Shown: positions 7,027 through 14,991 of the stretch, piece by piece
How the letters are laid out: every line of letters starts with the position of its first letter
Numbering within the stretch: the first letter of the stretch is position 1
Assembly: GCA_947483345.1 (NCBI GenBank)
Contig: CANKNL010000005.1
Location: forward strand, 1 to 29,864
Direction of reading: 5' to 3'
Length of the DNA stretch: 29,864 bases
From: Chitinophagaceae bacterium
GTDB lineage: Bacteria; Bacteroidota; Bacteroidia; Chitinophagales; Chitinophagaceae
The notes under the pieces: generated by a model
Database searches by the model: none
What the model was told of the DNA's origin: nothing
What the model saw: only the letters and a program-made list of their open reading frames with translations
Translations under genes and position numbers: made by a program

Positions 7027-7632
7027 ATGGCACGTTACACAGGCCCCAAAACAAAAATCTCCAGGATCTTCGGAGAGCCCATTACAGGTAATGGAAAATG
7101 GTTAACCAAGAACAGCAACCCGCCGGGTATGCATGGTGCTAACCGCAAACGTAAAACTTTAGGTGAGTATGCTTTACAATTAAGAGAAAAGCAAAAAGCA
7201 AAGTACACGTATGGTTTGCTGGAAAAACAATTTCGCAAAACATTTGATGAAGCCGCCCGCCGTAAAGGGGTTACCGGTGAAAATTTGATTAAATTATTAG
7301 AAGCCCGTTTAGACAATACCGTATTTCGTATGGGTATTGCGCCCAGCCGTCAGGCGGCACGCCAGTTGGTATCACATAAGCACATCACCGTAAATGGTGA
7401 AGTACTTAATATACCTTCATACAGTTGTGTGGCCGGTGATGTGATTGGCTTGAAAAATAAAAGTGCTGCTAACGCTTCTATCTCAGGTAATTTACGTGGT
7501 AAGAACGCCAAGTTTAACTGGTTAGAGTGGAATGAGACTTCATCTCAGGGTATTTTTATCACTTATCCTGAAAGGGAAAGTGTTCCTGAAAATATCAAGG
7601 AGCAACTGATTGTGGAATTGTATTCTAAGTAA
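7027..7632 (+). CDS. rpsD: 30S ribosomal protein S4
   Basis: A 201-residue primary 16S-rRNA-binding protein that nucleates 30S assembly. The start ARYTGPKTKISRIFGEPI, the basic N-terminal domain and the S4 RNA-binding domain (LEARLDNTVFRMGIAPSRQAARQLVSHKHITVNG, roughly residues 93-125) are all present, as is the ending FITYPERESVPENIKEQLIVELYSK. It lacks the four-Cys zinc site seen in some S4 proteins: its N-terminal domain has no Cys. It sits between rpsK and rpoA as expected. Confidence 0.97.
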   Translation: MARYTGPKTKISRIFGEPITGNGKWLTKNSNPPGMHGANRKRKTLGEYALQLREKQKAKYTYGLLEKQFRKTFDEAARRKGVTGENLIKLLEARLDNTVFRMGIAPSRQAARQLVSHKHITVNGEVLNIPSYSCVAGDVIGLKNKSAANASISGNLRGKNAKFNWLEWNETSSQGIFITYPERESVPENIKEQLIVELYSK

Positions 7633-7671
7633 AAATTTAAAATTATAAATTCAAAAATTCATTCATTTTAA

Positions 7672-7699
7672 TTTTTGACTTTTGATTTTTGACTTTCTT
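7672..7699 (-). repeat. Tandem heptamer repeat, reverse-oriented TCAAAAN type
   Basis: Read on the minus strand this is the same heptamer family as at 5925-5952 (TCAAAAA / TCAAAAG units). It fills part of the 93-base AT-rich spacer between rpsD and rpoA. The two copies flank rpsM-rpsK-rpsD in opposite orientation. Confidence 0.65.
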
Positions 7700-7725
7700 T
7701 AAAATTAAACAACTAAAAATTTAAC

Positions 7726-8721
7726 ATGGGAATTTTAAATTTTGTTAAGCCAGATAAAATCGTTCTTCAAAAAGCAACCGAGTTTGAAGCCATTTTCGAA
7801 TTCCGTCCGCTTGAACCAGGTTATGGTGTAACTATTGGTAACTCTCTGCGCAGGGTGTTATTGAACTCTTTGGAGGGTTATGCAATCATTGGTATCAATA
7901 TTGCCGGTGCCGATCATGAGTTTGCCACCCTTAAAGGGATTACAGAAGATGTTACAGAAATTATTTTAAACCTGAAACAGGTTCGTATTAAAAATAAACT
8001 GGAACAGGATGTAAATCTGGAAAAAGTAACACTTTCTATAAAAAACAAAACAGAATTCACAGCCGGCATGATCGGAGAAGCATCTCCAACTTTTGAGATC
8101 ATGAATCCTGAACTGCTGATCTGTACAATGGACAGCAGTGCTAAACTGGATATTGAGATTACCATTGGCAAGGGCCGTGGTTATGTGCCTGCAGAAGACA
8201 ACAAAGAAAAGAATTCTCATTTTGGATATATTCCGGTTGATGCGATTTACACACCCATCAAGAACGTTAAATACGCTATTGAAAATACCCGTGTGGAGCA
8301 ACGTACCGATTTTGAAAAACTGATCATGGAAGTGGTTACCGATGGTACCATTCATCCCGAAGATGCTGTGAAACAGGCCAGCCGTATTTTAATACAGCAC
8401 CTGATGATCATCACAGATGAGAATATTACGTTTGATACCAAAGAAGATAAAAAAGAAGATCTGGTTGATGAACAAACCTTACAGTTACGCAAAGTGTTGA
8501 AGACACCATTGGAAGACCTGGATCTTTCTGTACGCGCCTTCAATTGCTTAAAAGCTGCTAAGATCAATTCTTTGAGCGAACTGGTTCAGTACGAGCAGGA
8601 AGACCTGATGAAATTCAGAAACTTTGGCCAAAAATCTTTAAGTGAAATTGAACAGGTGTTACATGAAAGAGGATTGAGCTTTGGAATGGATTTGAGCAAG
8701 TTGAAATTAGACGACGAGTAG
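7726..8721 (+). CDS. rpoA: DNA-directed RNA polymerase subunit alpha
   Basis: A 331-residue alpha subunit whose dimer nucleates assembly of beta and beta'. The N-terminal domain shows EPGYGVTIGNSLRRVLLNSLEGYAI and the dimer/beta contacts; VKYAIENTRVEQRTDFEKLIMEV is also typical. A charged linker (about residues 235-255, DTKEDKKEDLVDEQ) leads to the C-terminal domain LDLSVRAFNCLKAAKINSL, then FGQKSLSEIEQVL, which contacts UP elements and activators. Length is normal. It is co-transcribed with the ribosomal genes on both sides. Confidence 0.98.
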   Translation: MGILNFVKPDKIVLQKATEFEAIFEFRPLEPGYGVTIGNSLRRVLLNSLEGYAIIGINIAGADHEFATLKGITEDVTEIILNLKQVRIKNKLEQDVNLEKVTLSIKNKTEFTAGMIGEASPTFEIMNPELLICTMDSSAKLDIEITIGKGRGYVPAEDNKEKNSHFGYIPVDAIYTPIKNVKYAIENTRVEQRTDFEKLIMEVVTDGTIHPEDAVKQASRILIQHLMIITDENITFDTKEDKKEDLVDEQTLQLRKVLKTPLEDLDLSVRAFNCLKAAKINSLSELVQYEQEDLMKFRNFGQKSLSEIEQVLHERGLSFGMDLSKLKLDDE

Positions 8722-8733
8722 GCCCCTCCTAAA

Positions 8734-8782
8734 TCCTCCCCCAAAGGGAGGACTTTGAAGAGTTTTTATACTTTGAAAGTAT
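8734..8782. repeat. C-rich/G-rich hairpin and ACTTTGAA palindrome in the rpoA-rplQ spacer
   Basis: TCCTCCC (8734-8740) pairs with GGGAGGA (8746-8752) over CCAAA. ACTTTGAA is then repeated at 8752-8759 and 8770-8777, the second copy within the 15-base palindrome ATACTTTGAAAGTAT (8768-8782). C-rich/G-rich hairpins with a CCAAA-like loop are, in my experience, common extragenic repeats in Bacteroidota. No T-run follows the hairpin directly, so transcription into rplQ should continue. Confidence 0.6.
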
Positions 8783-8844
8783 TATTTATTAAACAGTAGG
8801 TTATAATTCCTGACACGGTATAACCGAATTAAAACAAACAAGTC

Positions 8845-9369
8845 ATGCGTCACGGAAAAAAAGACAACAAACTTAGCAGAACGGCTTCTCACAGAAGGGC
8901 CCTGTTAATGAACTTAGGCTGCCAGTTGATTACTTACAAAAGGATCACAACTACCCTGGCTAAAGCAAAAGCTTTACGTACTTATATTGAGCCATTAATT
9001 ACCAAAACAAAAAGCACAGCAAGTAAGGAAGTGATCATGCACAATCACCGTATTGTGTTCAGCTACCTGAATGATAAAGCCGCCGTAAAAGAATTATTTA
9101 CAGTAGTGGCGCCAAAGGTTGCCGGCCGCCCCGGTGGTTATACCCGTATTATTAAATTAGGTGCCAGAACCGGTGATAACGCTGAAATAGCGATGATCGA
9201 GTTGGTTGACTTTAACGAAATCTATGGTAAAGGTGTGGCAACTGCTGCAGAACCAGCTAAGAAAACACGTCGTGCAGGTGGCGCTAAAAAGAAAGCGGCT
9301 GATACTGAAACAACAACTGAAGTTGCTGCTGAAGACACAACAGATACCGCAACTGAAGAAAAAGCATAA
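8845..9369 (+). CDS. rplQ: 50S ribosomal protein L17 with long C-terminal tail
   Basis: L17 binds 23S rRNA near the exit tunnel. Residues 1-~120 are the conserved core (MRHGKKDNKLSRTASHRRAL; NHRIVFSYLNDKAAVKELF; GRPGGYTRIIKLGARTGDNAEIAMIELV). The E. coli protein has 127 residues; this one has 174 because of a low-complexity tail from about residue 133, first Lys/Arg-rich (AKKTRRAGGAKKKAA) and then Thr/Glu-rich to the end. Such tails are seen in other Bacteroidota L17. It is the last gene of the operon; a strong terminator starts 26 bases after the stop. Confidence 0.96.
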   Translation: MRHGKKDNKLSRTASHRRALLMNLGCQLITYKRITTTLAKAKALRTYIEPLITKTKSTASKEVIMHNHRIVFSYLNDKAAVKELFTVVAPKVAGRPGGYTRIIKLGARTGDNAEIAMIELVDFNEIYGKGVATAAEPAKKTRRAGGAKKKAADTETTTEVAAEDTTDTATEEKA

Positions 9370-9394
9370 GTTGAAAACTAACTGTTTATATAAG

Positions 9395-9423
9395 GCTCCG
9401 ATTTTATAATCGGAGCTTTTTTT
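9395..9423 (+). terminator. Rho-independent terminator of the alpha operon
   Basis: A perfect 9-bp stem GCTCCGATT (9395-9403) / AATCGGAGC (9408-9416) with loop TTAT is followed by seven T (9417-9423). It ends infA-rplQ before carA, which has its own promoter. Confidence 0.9.
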
Positions 9424-9466
9424 ATAGTCTGTTGGTTCATACATATTAACAATGTGAAAAATTTTA

Positions 9467-9499
9467 TTTGCCCTTTACCCCATTATATTCTTTTCTTTG
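9467..9499 (+). promoter_or_regulatory. Probable carA promoter
   Basis: TTTG at 9467-9470 and TTTCTTTG at 9492-9499 (seven of eight matches to TAnnTTTG) are 25 bases apart. They lie downstream of the terminator and 17 bases before the carA ATG. Confidence 0.5.
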
Positions 9500-9516
9500 C
9501 AAAACCTTTATAATAC

Positions 9517-10617
9517 ATGCCTGATACAAAAACACTTCCTGCCATATTAATTTTACAAGACGGAACCATTTTTAATGGAACGGCTTTTGGTAAATCCGGT
9601 ACGGCTACCGGCGAAATATGCTTTAATACCGGCATGACCGGTTACCAGGAAGTATTTACCGATCCCAGTTATTACGGACAGGTACTCATCATGAACAATG
9701 TGCACATCGGTAATTATGGTGTAAAAGCTGCAGATGTAGAGAGTGATAGCGTGAAAGTAAAAGCCGTTATAGGTCGTAACCTGGAAGATAAATACAGCCG
9801 CTTTATGGCCGATGCGTCCTTACAGGATTATTTTGAGGCACAGGGCGTAGTAGCCATTGATGGCATTGATACCCGGGCATTGGTTGCTCATATACGTACA
9901 CAGGGTGCTATGAATTGCATTATCTCATCGGATATAACAGATATTGAAGTACTGAAGAAAATATTAAAGGAAGTGCCTTCTATGGATGGATTGGAACTGG
10001 CTTCAACAGTTAGTACAAAGGAATCCTACTTTTTAGGAGACGAAAAAAGTGATTTGCGTATTGCCGTACTTGATTTCGGTATCAAGAAAAATATATTAAC
10101 CTGCCTGGTGGAAAGAGGAGCTTATGTAAAAGTGCACAATGCCAAAACCAGCTTTGAAGAACTGGAACAGTTTAAACCACATGGTTATTTTATCAGCAAT
10201 GGTCCGGGAGATCCGGCACCGATGGATTATGCAGTGAAAACCGTAAAACAAATATTAGCCGCTGATAAACCTTTGTTTGGTATTTGCTTGGGGCACCAGT
10301 TACTGGCACTGGCCAATGATATCCCTACTTTTAAAATGCACCATGGCCACCGTGGATTAAACCACCCGGTAAAAAATATCATCAGTGGAAAATCGGAGAT
10401 CACCACACAGAACCACGGTTTTGGAGTAGATCCCAAAGCCGTAAGAGCAAATGCCAATATTGAAATAACCCACCTTAATTTAAACGACGACAGTATTGAA
10501 GGCATCCGCATAAAAGACAAGAAAGCTTTTTCGGTACAATACCATCCCGAAGCCACGCCGGGTCCTCACGACAGCAGATACCTCTTTGATGAGTTTATAG
10601 CATTAATTCAAAAGTAA
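9517..10617 (+). CDS. carA: Carbamoyl-phosphate synthase small (glutaminase) subunit
   Basis: Hydrolyses glutamine and passes ammonia to the CarB subunit, which makes carbamoyl phosphate for pyrimidines and arginine. At 366 residues the length is normal. The N-terminal domain shows FNTGMTGYQEVFTDPSYYGQ and DTRALVAHIRTQGAM. The C-terminal class I glutaminase has nucleophile Cys257 in GICLGHQ and partners His343 and Glu345 in QYHPEATPGPHD. No carB is in the window, so the subunit genes are unlinked here. rplQ-carA adjacency is seen in other Bacteroidota. It may be read through into aroQ, 53 bases on. Confidence 0.97.
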   Translation: MPDTKTLPAILILQDGTIFNGTAFGKSGTATGEICFNTGMTGYQEVFTDPSYYGQVLIMNNVHIGNYGVKAADVESDSVKVKAVIGRNLEDKYSRFMADASLQDYFEAQGVVAIDGIDTRALVAHIRTQGAMNCIISSDITDIEVLKKILKEVPSMDGLELASTVSTKESYFLGDEKSDLRIAVLDFGIKKNILTCLVERGAYVKVHNAKTSFEELEQFKPHGYFISNGPGDPAPMDYAVKTVKQILAADKPLFGICLGHQLLALANDIPTFKMHHGHRGLNHPVKNIISGKSEITTQNHGFGVDPKAVRANANIEITHLNLNDDSIEGIRIKDKKAFSVQYHPEATPGPHDSRYLFDEFIALIQK

Positions 10618-10645
10618 TAATTCAAAAAACTTTTTTCAATTTCTT

Positions 10646-10666
10646 ACTTTTTACTTTTTATTTTTA
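10646..10666 (+). repeat. Tandem heptamer repeat, ACTTTTT type
   Basis: Three phased 7-base units (ACTTTTT, ACTTTTT, ATTTTTA) run up to four bases before the aroQ ATG. They belong to the same A/T-biased heptamer class as the spacers at 5925 and 7672. Only three units are present, so this call is weaker. Confidence 0.45.
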
Positions 10667-10670
10667 ATTT

Positions 10671-11087
10671 ATGAAAATCGCCATCATCAACGGACCAAAT
10701 TTAAACCTGCTTGGCCAACGCGAAGTGGATATTTACGGAGGTGAATCTTTTGATGATTATCTGAAAATGCTGAAGGATAGATATGCCCATATCGACATGT
10801 CTTATTTTCAAAGCAATGTAGAAGGGGAGTTAATTAATGAAATTCAGCGGGTAGGATTCAGTGTGGATGGTATTATTTTCAATCCCGGCGGTTACACCCA
10901 CACGTCAGTTGCTATCGGCGATGCCATTGCAGCGATAACCACACCGGTAATAGAAGTGCATATCTCCAATATATTCGGCAGAGAAGAATTCCGTAAACTG
11001 TCTCATGTTTCCGGTAAGGCCAAAGGCGTAATCAGTGGTTTGGGATTAAAGGGCTATCAACTGGCACTGGAATCGTTTATAAAATAA
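10671..11087 (+). CDS. aroQ: 3-dehydroquinate dehydratase, type II
   Basis: Converts 3-dehydroquinate to 3-dehydroshikimate, step three of the shikimate pathway. The 138 residues fit the small dodecameric type II family. The start shows IINGPNLNLLGQREVDIYGG, with catalytic Tyr22 in the lid loop. Asn/Gly residues of FNPGGYTHTSVAIGDAI and the substrate-binding EVHISNIFGREEFR (His97) follow. It lies 53 bases after carA on the same strand. Its last 11 bases overlap the end of the convergent PPIase gene. Confidence 0.96.
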   Translation: MKIAIINGPNLNLLGQREVDIYGGESFDDYLKMLKDRYAHIDMSYFQSNVEGELINEIQRVGFSVDGIIFNPGGYTHTSVAIGDAIAAITTPVIEVHISNIFGREEFRKLSHVSGKAKGVISGLGLKGYQLALESFIK

Positions 11088-11706
11088 CCCTTAACAATAA
11101 GGCATAGCCGGTATCTTCTTTAGGATTATCTGCAATGCTTACAATGTGCAACCCCGAAGTTGACCAGACTTTAAACAGGTCGCCTTTTTTATGCTTCAGC
11201 ATTTCCTTATCAAGCTGTGGCAGCATCACGCCTTTTATAAACCAGCCCAGATCGCCTCCTTTGCGTGCCGATTCATAATCGGCACTGTAAACAGATGCCT
11301 GAGCGCCAAAAGTGGTTGTGCCGTTTTTTATTTTCCAAATAATACTATCGGCCAGCGATTCGGCAAAGCCTTTGTCGAAAATGGCCGTATCAATCAGGAT
11401 ATGTTTGATATGATAAAAAGTATTGGGCGCTTTCATTAATATTTTCACAAGGATATTTTCCTTTTTAAACGGACCGTATGTTTTGCCAACTTTTCCATGA
11501 TAAGCCAGGCTGTCGGCCTTGCCCATAAACTGGACTGTGCTGACTACGGTTACCGTATCAATAAAATATTTTTTCTTGAGCACGTACTTTACAAAGCCAA
11601 TGGGGTTTTGGGTGGTGTCTAATATTTTTTTTATTTCTGCAAGGGTTTGGCTTTTGGCAGAAAAAAGAATACCGGTAAAAAATAGAAAGACAAGAATTTT
11701 TTTCAC
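11077..11706 (-). CDS. Exported parvulin-type peptidyl-prolyl isomerase
   Basis: A PpiC/rotamase-type protein predicted to help fold exported proteins in the periplasm. I choose the GTG at 11704-11706 as start: it gives MKKILVFLFFTGILFSAKSQ, a clean signal peptide, and it lies 18 bases downstream of a perfect TAnnTTTG box. The longer reading from 11751 would start upstream of that promoter. Length is then 209 residues. The parvulin fold spans about residues 95-209: HIKHILIDT near its start, RKGGDLGWFIKGVM in the middle and WSTSGLHIVSIAD near the end. The N-terminal 75 residues after the signal have no recognised domain. No lipobox. The end overlaps aroQ by 11 bases. Confidence 0.8.
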   Translation of the reverse strand: MKKILVFLFFTGILFSAKSQTLAEIKKILDTTQNPIGFVKYVLKKKYFIDTVTVVSTVQFMGKADSLAYHGKVGKTYGPFKKENILVKILMKAPNTFYHIKHILIDTAIFDKGFAESLADSIIWKIKNGTTTFGAQASVYSADYESARKGGDLGWFIKGVMLPQLDKEMLKHKKGDLFKVWSTSGLHIVSIADNPKEDTGYALLLRVIL

Positions 11707-11723
11707 ATTTAAAAATTGAAGGG

Positions 11724-11731
11724 CAAAGATA
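11724..11731 (-). promoter_or_regulatory. -7 box (TATCTTTG) of the PPIase gene
   Basis: A perfect match to TAnnTTTG on the minus strand, followed by C. Transcription would start near 11718, which excludes an ATG at 11751 and supports the GTG at 11706. The -33 element is weak. Confidence 0.6.
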
Positions 11732-11836
11732 AGGCATAGGCGTTTAGCCACTAATCCGCGTCTGAAAAAGTATAATGGTATGATGAGGGTTACCGTTTTT
11801 GTGTTTACAAAACAACAAAGCGCCCGGTGCCTGGTT

Positions 11837-12589
11837 TTACTTTAAGGCAAAGAGCAGGTTCACTTCAAACCGCAGTTTAATTTTTCGGTAATCAACACCA
11901 TTATCATTTATACTGTATGTATCCGACTTGGATATGGTATTGGAATACACATTGCTTCCAGTTGTTTTATATCTGCCTGAAAGGACATCAGAACTTGAAG
12001 ATTCTTCCGGTTCTGTAATGGTAATGACCGGCCCTAGCTGTTCATTTACAGATTCAGATAAATACAGGGCTTTTTCTTTGGCAGCTTTTACAGCCATAAT
12101 TTTAAGCTGCTTTCTGTAGTCAGTTATTTTACTGTGAGATGTTTTAATGATTCTGAAATTATTGGTTGCTTCGTCATCCAGCCTGGACACCAGGTCATCA
12201 ATCAGTTTGGTATTAGTGAATTTAAGCTGATAAGAAATAGAAGACATCAGCTCCGGGTCTTTTTTTCTGCGCTTCCATATATTGGCCATATTGTATCCAT
12301 CATAAGAGGCCACAGCGATATTGCTATCGGCCATACCGGCTGCTTTGCAACTGGCTAAAAATTCAGTTTTAATTTTAGTCAGTTCCGTTTTTTCTTCTCC
12401 TTTTTTTTTATATTCCCTTAAATCTACCTGTACATAAATCTCATCAGGGATAACCTCCATTTCGGCACTGCCGGTTACCGAAATGGTTTTAGGGAAAGGA
12501 TAACAGCCCGGCTGTGTTGCTGGTTGGGCCTGTGCTATCAAAAAATTTACAAGTAATAGAGCCCACAACAGCATAACGATCTTTTTCAT
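11837..12589 (-). CDS. SIMPL-domain (DUF541) exported protein
   Basis: A 250-residue protein with a signal peptide (MKKIVMLLWALLLVNFLIAQAQ) and one SIMPL domain. The domain is recognised from ISVTGSAEMEVIPDEIYVQVDLRE at its start, the long helix TKIKTEFLASCKAAGM, and MAVKAAKEKALYLSESVNEQLGPVITITE in its second half. Family members are periplasmic or outer-membrane-associated and poorly understood; some are linked to stress tolerance. No lipobox. A Ser-rich segment near residue 200 is low complexity. It lies below a strong terminator that separates it from the DUF4954 gene, yet no good promoter box is visible in the 22 bases between. Confidence 0.85.
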   Translation of the reverse strand: MKKIVMLLWALLLVNFLIAQAQPATQPGCYPFPKTISVTGSAEMEVIPDEIYVQVDLREYKKKGEEKTELTKIKTEFLASCKAAGMADSNIAVASYDGYNMANIWKRRKKDPELMSSISYQLKFTNTKLIDDLVSRLDDEATNNFRIIKTSHSKITDYRKQLKIMAVKAAKEKALYLSESVNEQLGPVITITEPEESSSSDVLSGRYKTTGSNVYSNTISKSDTYSINDNGVDYRKIKLRFEVNLLFALK

Positions 12590-12610
12590 GACTTAAATTT
12601 TAGGTGTGAG

Positions 12611-12655
12611 AAAAAAAGGCCGGGCTCTAAAAACATAAAAGGTTTTAGAGCCCGG
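12611..12655 (-). terminator. Rho-independent terminator of the DUF4954 gene
   Basis: A perfect 13-bp stem (CCGGGCTCTAAAA at 12620-12632 with its complement at 12643-12655) has a 10-base loop. On the minus strand it is followed by CC and seven T (complement of A 12611-12617). It sits about 60 bases below the DUF4954 stop. Confidence 0.88.
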
Positions 12656-12712
12656 TGATTAAAACCTATTTTAAATATAGAATAGTATCCTGGCGCATTG
12701 GTTTTAGTGCGG

Positions 12713-14827
12713 CTATTTTAACTTACGAATAACAAGTTTAACCTGCTTTTTCATGGCTTCTAGATCGGCCAGCTGCTGCTGAATAAAACTATTGTCTTCC
12801 AGGCGGCCCATCACCTTGTTCATTTCTTCATTGGTATCATACACCATTTTACGAAAAGGGTTACTGTAATCTTTTGCACGGGAATCAAAAATGGCTTTAC
12901 ACATCCAGGCCTTAGTATCTAGTGCCTGTTGTAATAATTGTTTAAGCAGCACTGGCGTAAATTGCCGGGGCGTGATATTCAATATTTCCAGCAGTGATGT
13001 GTAGCCATGATTTAACCGGTCGGCAGTATAGGCTATTCCCTGCTGTCTGTAAAAATCATGCAGTTCAACCCAACTCTTTACTTTGCCCGATTTAATACCA
13101 CGCTTAATGTTATCTACTTCAGTTTGTTGAATCAGCTGTCCGCCGATATTAAGCCATTGACTTCGCAACAGTTTGGCAGAAAGTGATTTTTTAAATGTAT
13201 TAAAATCTGTAAACTTATTATTTTGAATGTGATTAAGTAATTCAATGGTTCCATAATACTGTATCAATTCCTTAAAAATTAAGATGGCCTGAGGTACCTT
13301 ATGCAGTTCAGTTTTTCTTTTGCTGTTTTCCCAGCCTTTTATTTCTGCCACTCCGGCATCATTGGGTTTCAGTTTTTCTAAAATTTTAAGTGAATCAAAT
13401 AATTCATTGATGGTATCAGGTGCCAGAAATTCATATTCGATCCGCTGTATTTTTTCAATACGTCTGTCACGGGTAATATATTTCCATTCGTTACGGGCCA
13501 ATGCATACATATTGTACATAAACCAATAACCCGGTATGAGCACCAGCTTATCATGCGCTACATCATTATTGATCAAACAAAAGGGAACAGGGATTTTCAA
13601 TTCAGCCGGAAAATCGCCTTTGGCAATGATGCTGAAAGAGGCAAATTTTGAATTGTGTTTTAAGCTCACGCATAGCCCCGGCCAAAAACCTCTGCCGGCA
13701 ATGATTTCACCATCTGCCGCCCGGCTGTTGTGGTTGCTGCCGATGGTGGCTCCCGCGGCTATATTACTTTGTCCGAGTACAACAGCCGCACACAAAAATG
13801 AATTGTTATGATGCTGTTCATGTGCCGGAAAGATCAGTGAGTTCAATACTTCGCAACAGGAAATGGTAGAATTATTACCCAAATAAGAATTGATCAGTCT
13901 GGCGCCATATTTTAATTGTGAATGCGCTGCCATCACAAAGCGAACAGCTTTTGCGCCATAAAATATGCGGCAGCCATAACCAACAATGCCATTTACCAGT
14001 TCACATCCTTCACCGATCTGAGAGGTCCGGTTTTCATCACTGTTAACGGTTATGTTCTTTAATTTATTGGCGCCCTTAAAATAGGCATCCGTACCTACCC
14101 ACACATCCTTGATGATCTTACAGTTTTTAATCACGGTGCGGTCGCCGATCTTACCATAATAACCACGTTGCTGATCATAGCGCTTTCCGGTAAATTCCTT
14201 AAATTTTTCAAGCAGGGCTTCATCGTCCCTGTATTTACTCCACATCCAGGCATCACCGGTAAGCATACCGTTAAAAGGTAATACACTCCGGCCACCGGCT
14301 TCATTGCCCAGTTCCATCCATACCCTTGTTTTTTCATCTTCACCGTCTTTTAATATGCCATTACCAAACTTGGCATAATCGGTAGTGGCCAGTTCATTTA
14401 CATTGGCGATCATCACGTCGTTGCCAATAATATAATGGCTGAGGTAATTCACATGATCAATGCAAACATTATTACCAATATCGCTGCTGATGATGGTGCT
14501 GTTGTATAAGCCCACCGCCATACGCAGGTTATGAAACTCGAGGTAAAAGGGTTCCAGTTTTCCAATGCGTACCAAACCATAAAATTTACAATTGCGTACT
14601 AACTCGGGATTAAAGTGTTTGGAGACAAAAATGTTGTCCCAGTCATCAGAGGTATTACGGTTACGGATAAGTGCTTCAATATCCTGGGCGGTTAGTTTTC
14701 GGTATTCAATACCGTTTTTGTTGTGCAGGTTACGCAGGTGGTATTCATCCTTGCCTTTGGGAATATATTTTTCATCTACAAAATTATAGCCCAGGTTGTT
14801 AACAGGATGTTTTTTAATGATGTTCAT
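12713..14827 (-). CDS. DUF4954 family protein with left-handed beta-helix
   Basis: A 704-residue cytoplasmic protein (no signal peptide or membrane segment) of a family common in Bacteroidota and spirochaetes; function unknown. The N-terminal region reads YRKLTAQDIEALIRNRNTSDDW and NCKFYGLVRIGKLEP. Residues about 95-420 are rich in hexapeptide-like turns (IGNNVCIDHV, IGNDVMIANV, IGDRTVIKNC, VWVGTDAYF, IGEGCELVNG, LGNNSTISCCEV, LGQSNIAAGATIG), as in left-handed beta-helix acyl- or nucleotidyl-transferases. The C-terminal 280 residues are helical. It lies 164 bases after glmS on the same strand, so a link to amino-sugar metabolism is conceivable but unproven. Confidence 0.83.
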   Translation of the reverse strand: MNIIKKHPVNNLGYNFVDEKYIPKGKDEYHLRNLHNKNGIEYRKLTAQDIEALIRNRNTSDDWDNIFVSKHFNPELVRNCKFYGLVRIGKLEPFYLEFHNLRMAVGLYNSTIISSDIGNNVCIDHVNYLSHYIIGNDVMIANVNELATTDYAKFGNGILKDGEDEKTRVWMELGNEAGGRSVLPFNGMLTGDAWMWSKYRDDEALLEKFKEFTGKRYDQQRGYYGKIGDRTVIKNCKIIKDVWVGTDAYFKGANKLKNITVNSDENRTSQIGEGCELVNGIVGYGCRIFYGAKAVRFVMAAHSQLKYGARLINSYLGNNSTISCCEVLNSLIFPAHEQHHNNSFLCAAVVLGQSNIAAGATIGSNHNSRAADGEIIAGRGFWPGLCVSLKHNSKFASFSIIAKGDFPAELKIPVPFCLINNDVAHDKLVLIPGYWFMYNMYALARNEWKYITRDRRIEKIQRIEYEFLAPDTINELFDSLKILEKLKPNDAGVAEIKGWENSKRKTELHKVPQAILIFKELIQYYGTIELLNHIQNNKFTDFNTFKKSLSAKLLRSQWLNIGGQLIQQTEVDNIKRGIKSGKVKSWVELHDFYRQQGIAYTADRLNHGYTSLLEILNITPRQFTPVLLKQLLQQALDTKAWMCKAIFDSRAKDYSNPFRKMVYDTNEEMNKVMGRLEDNSFIQQQLADLEAMKKQVKLVIRKLK

Positions 14828-14991
14828 GACTGCAATGATAAATGGTTAATTGATAAGGGCAATGTTTTCAAAGCATGGCTCATTACTGAATGGCAATAAG
14901 GCATCATTATAATATCAAGATAAGAATAAGGAGTCATAACAAAAAGTCTATTGAAGTTTAACGCATCGTCTACTATCTCATTGTTCCCGGG

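Noticed and set aside
5925..7699. Short phased repeats as a CRISPR array
   Set aside because: Units are 7 bases with no spacers, and no cas genes are present.
14131..14343. Open frames overlapping the DUF4954, glmS, aconitase and kinase genes in other frames
   Set aside because: They are shadows of long conserved genes and have no independent support.
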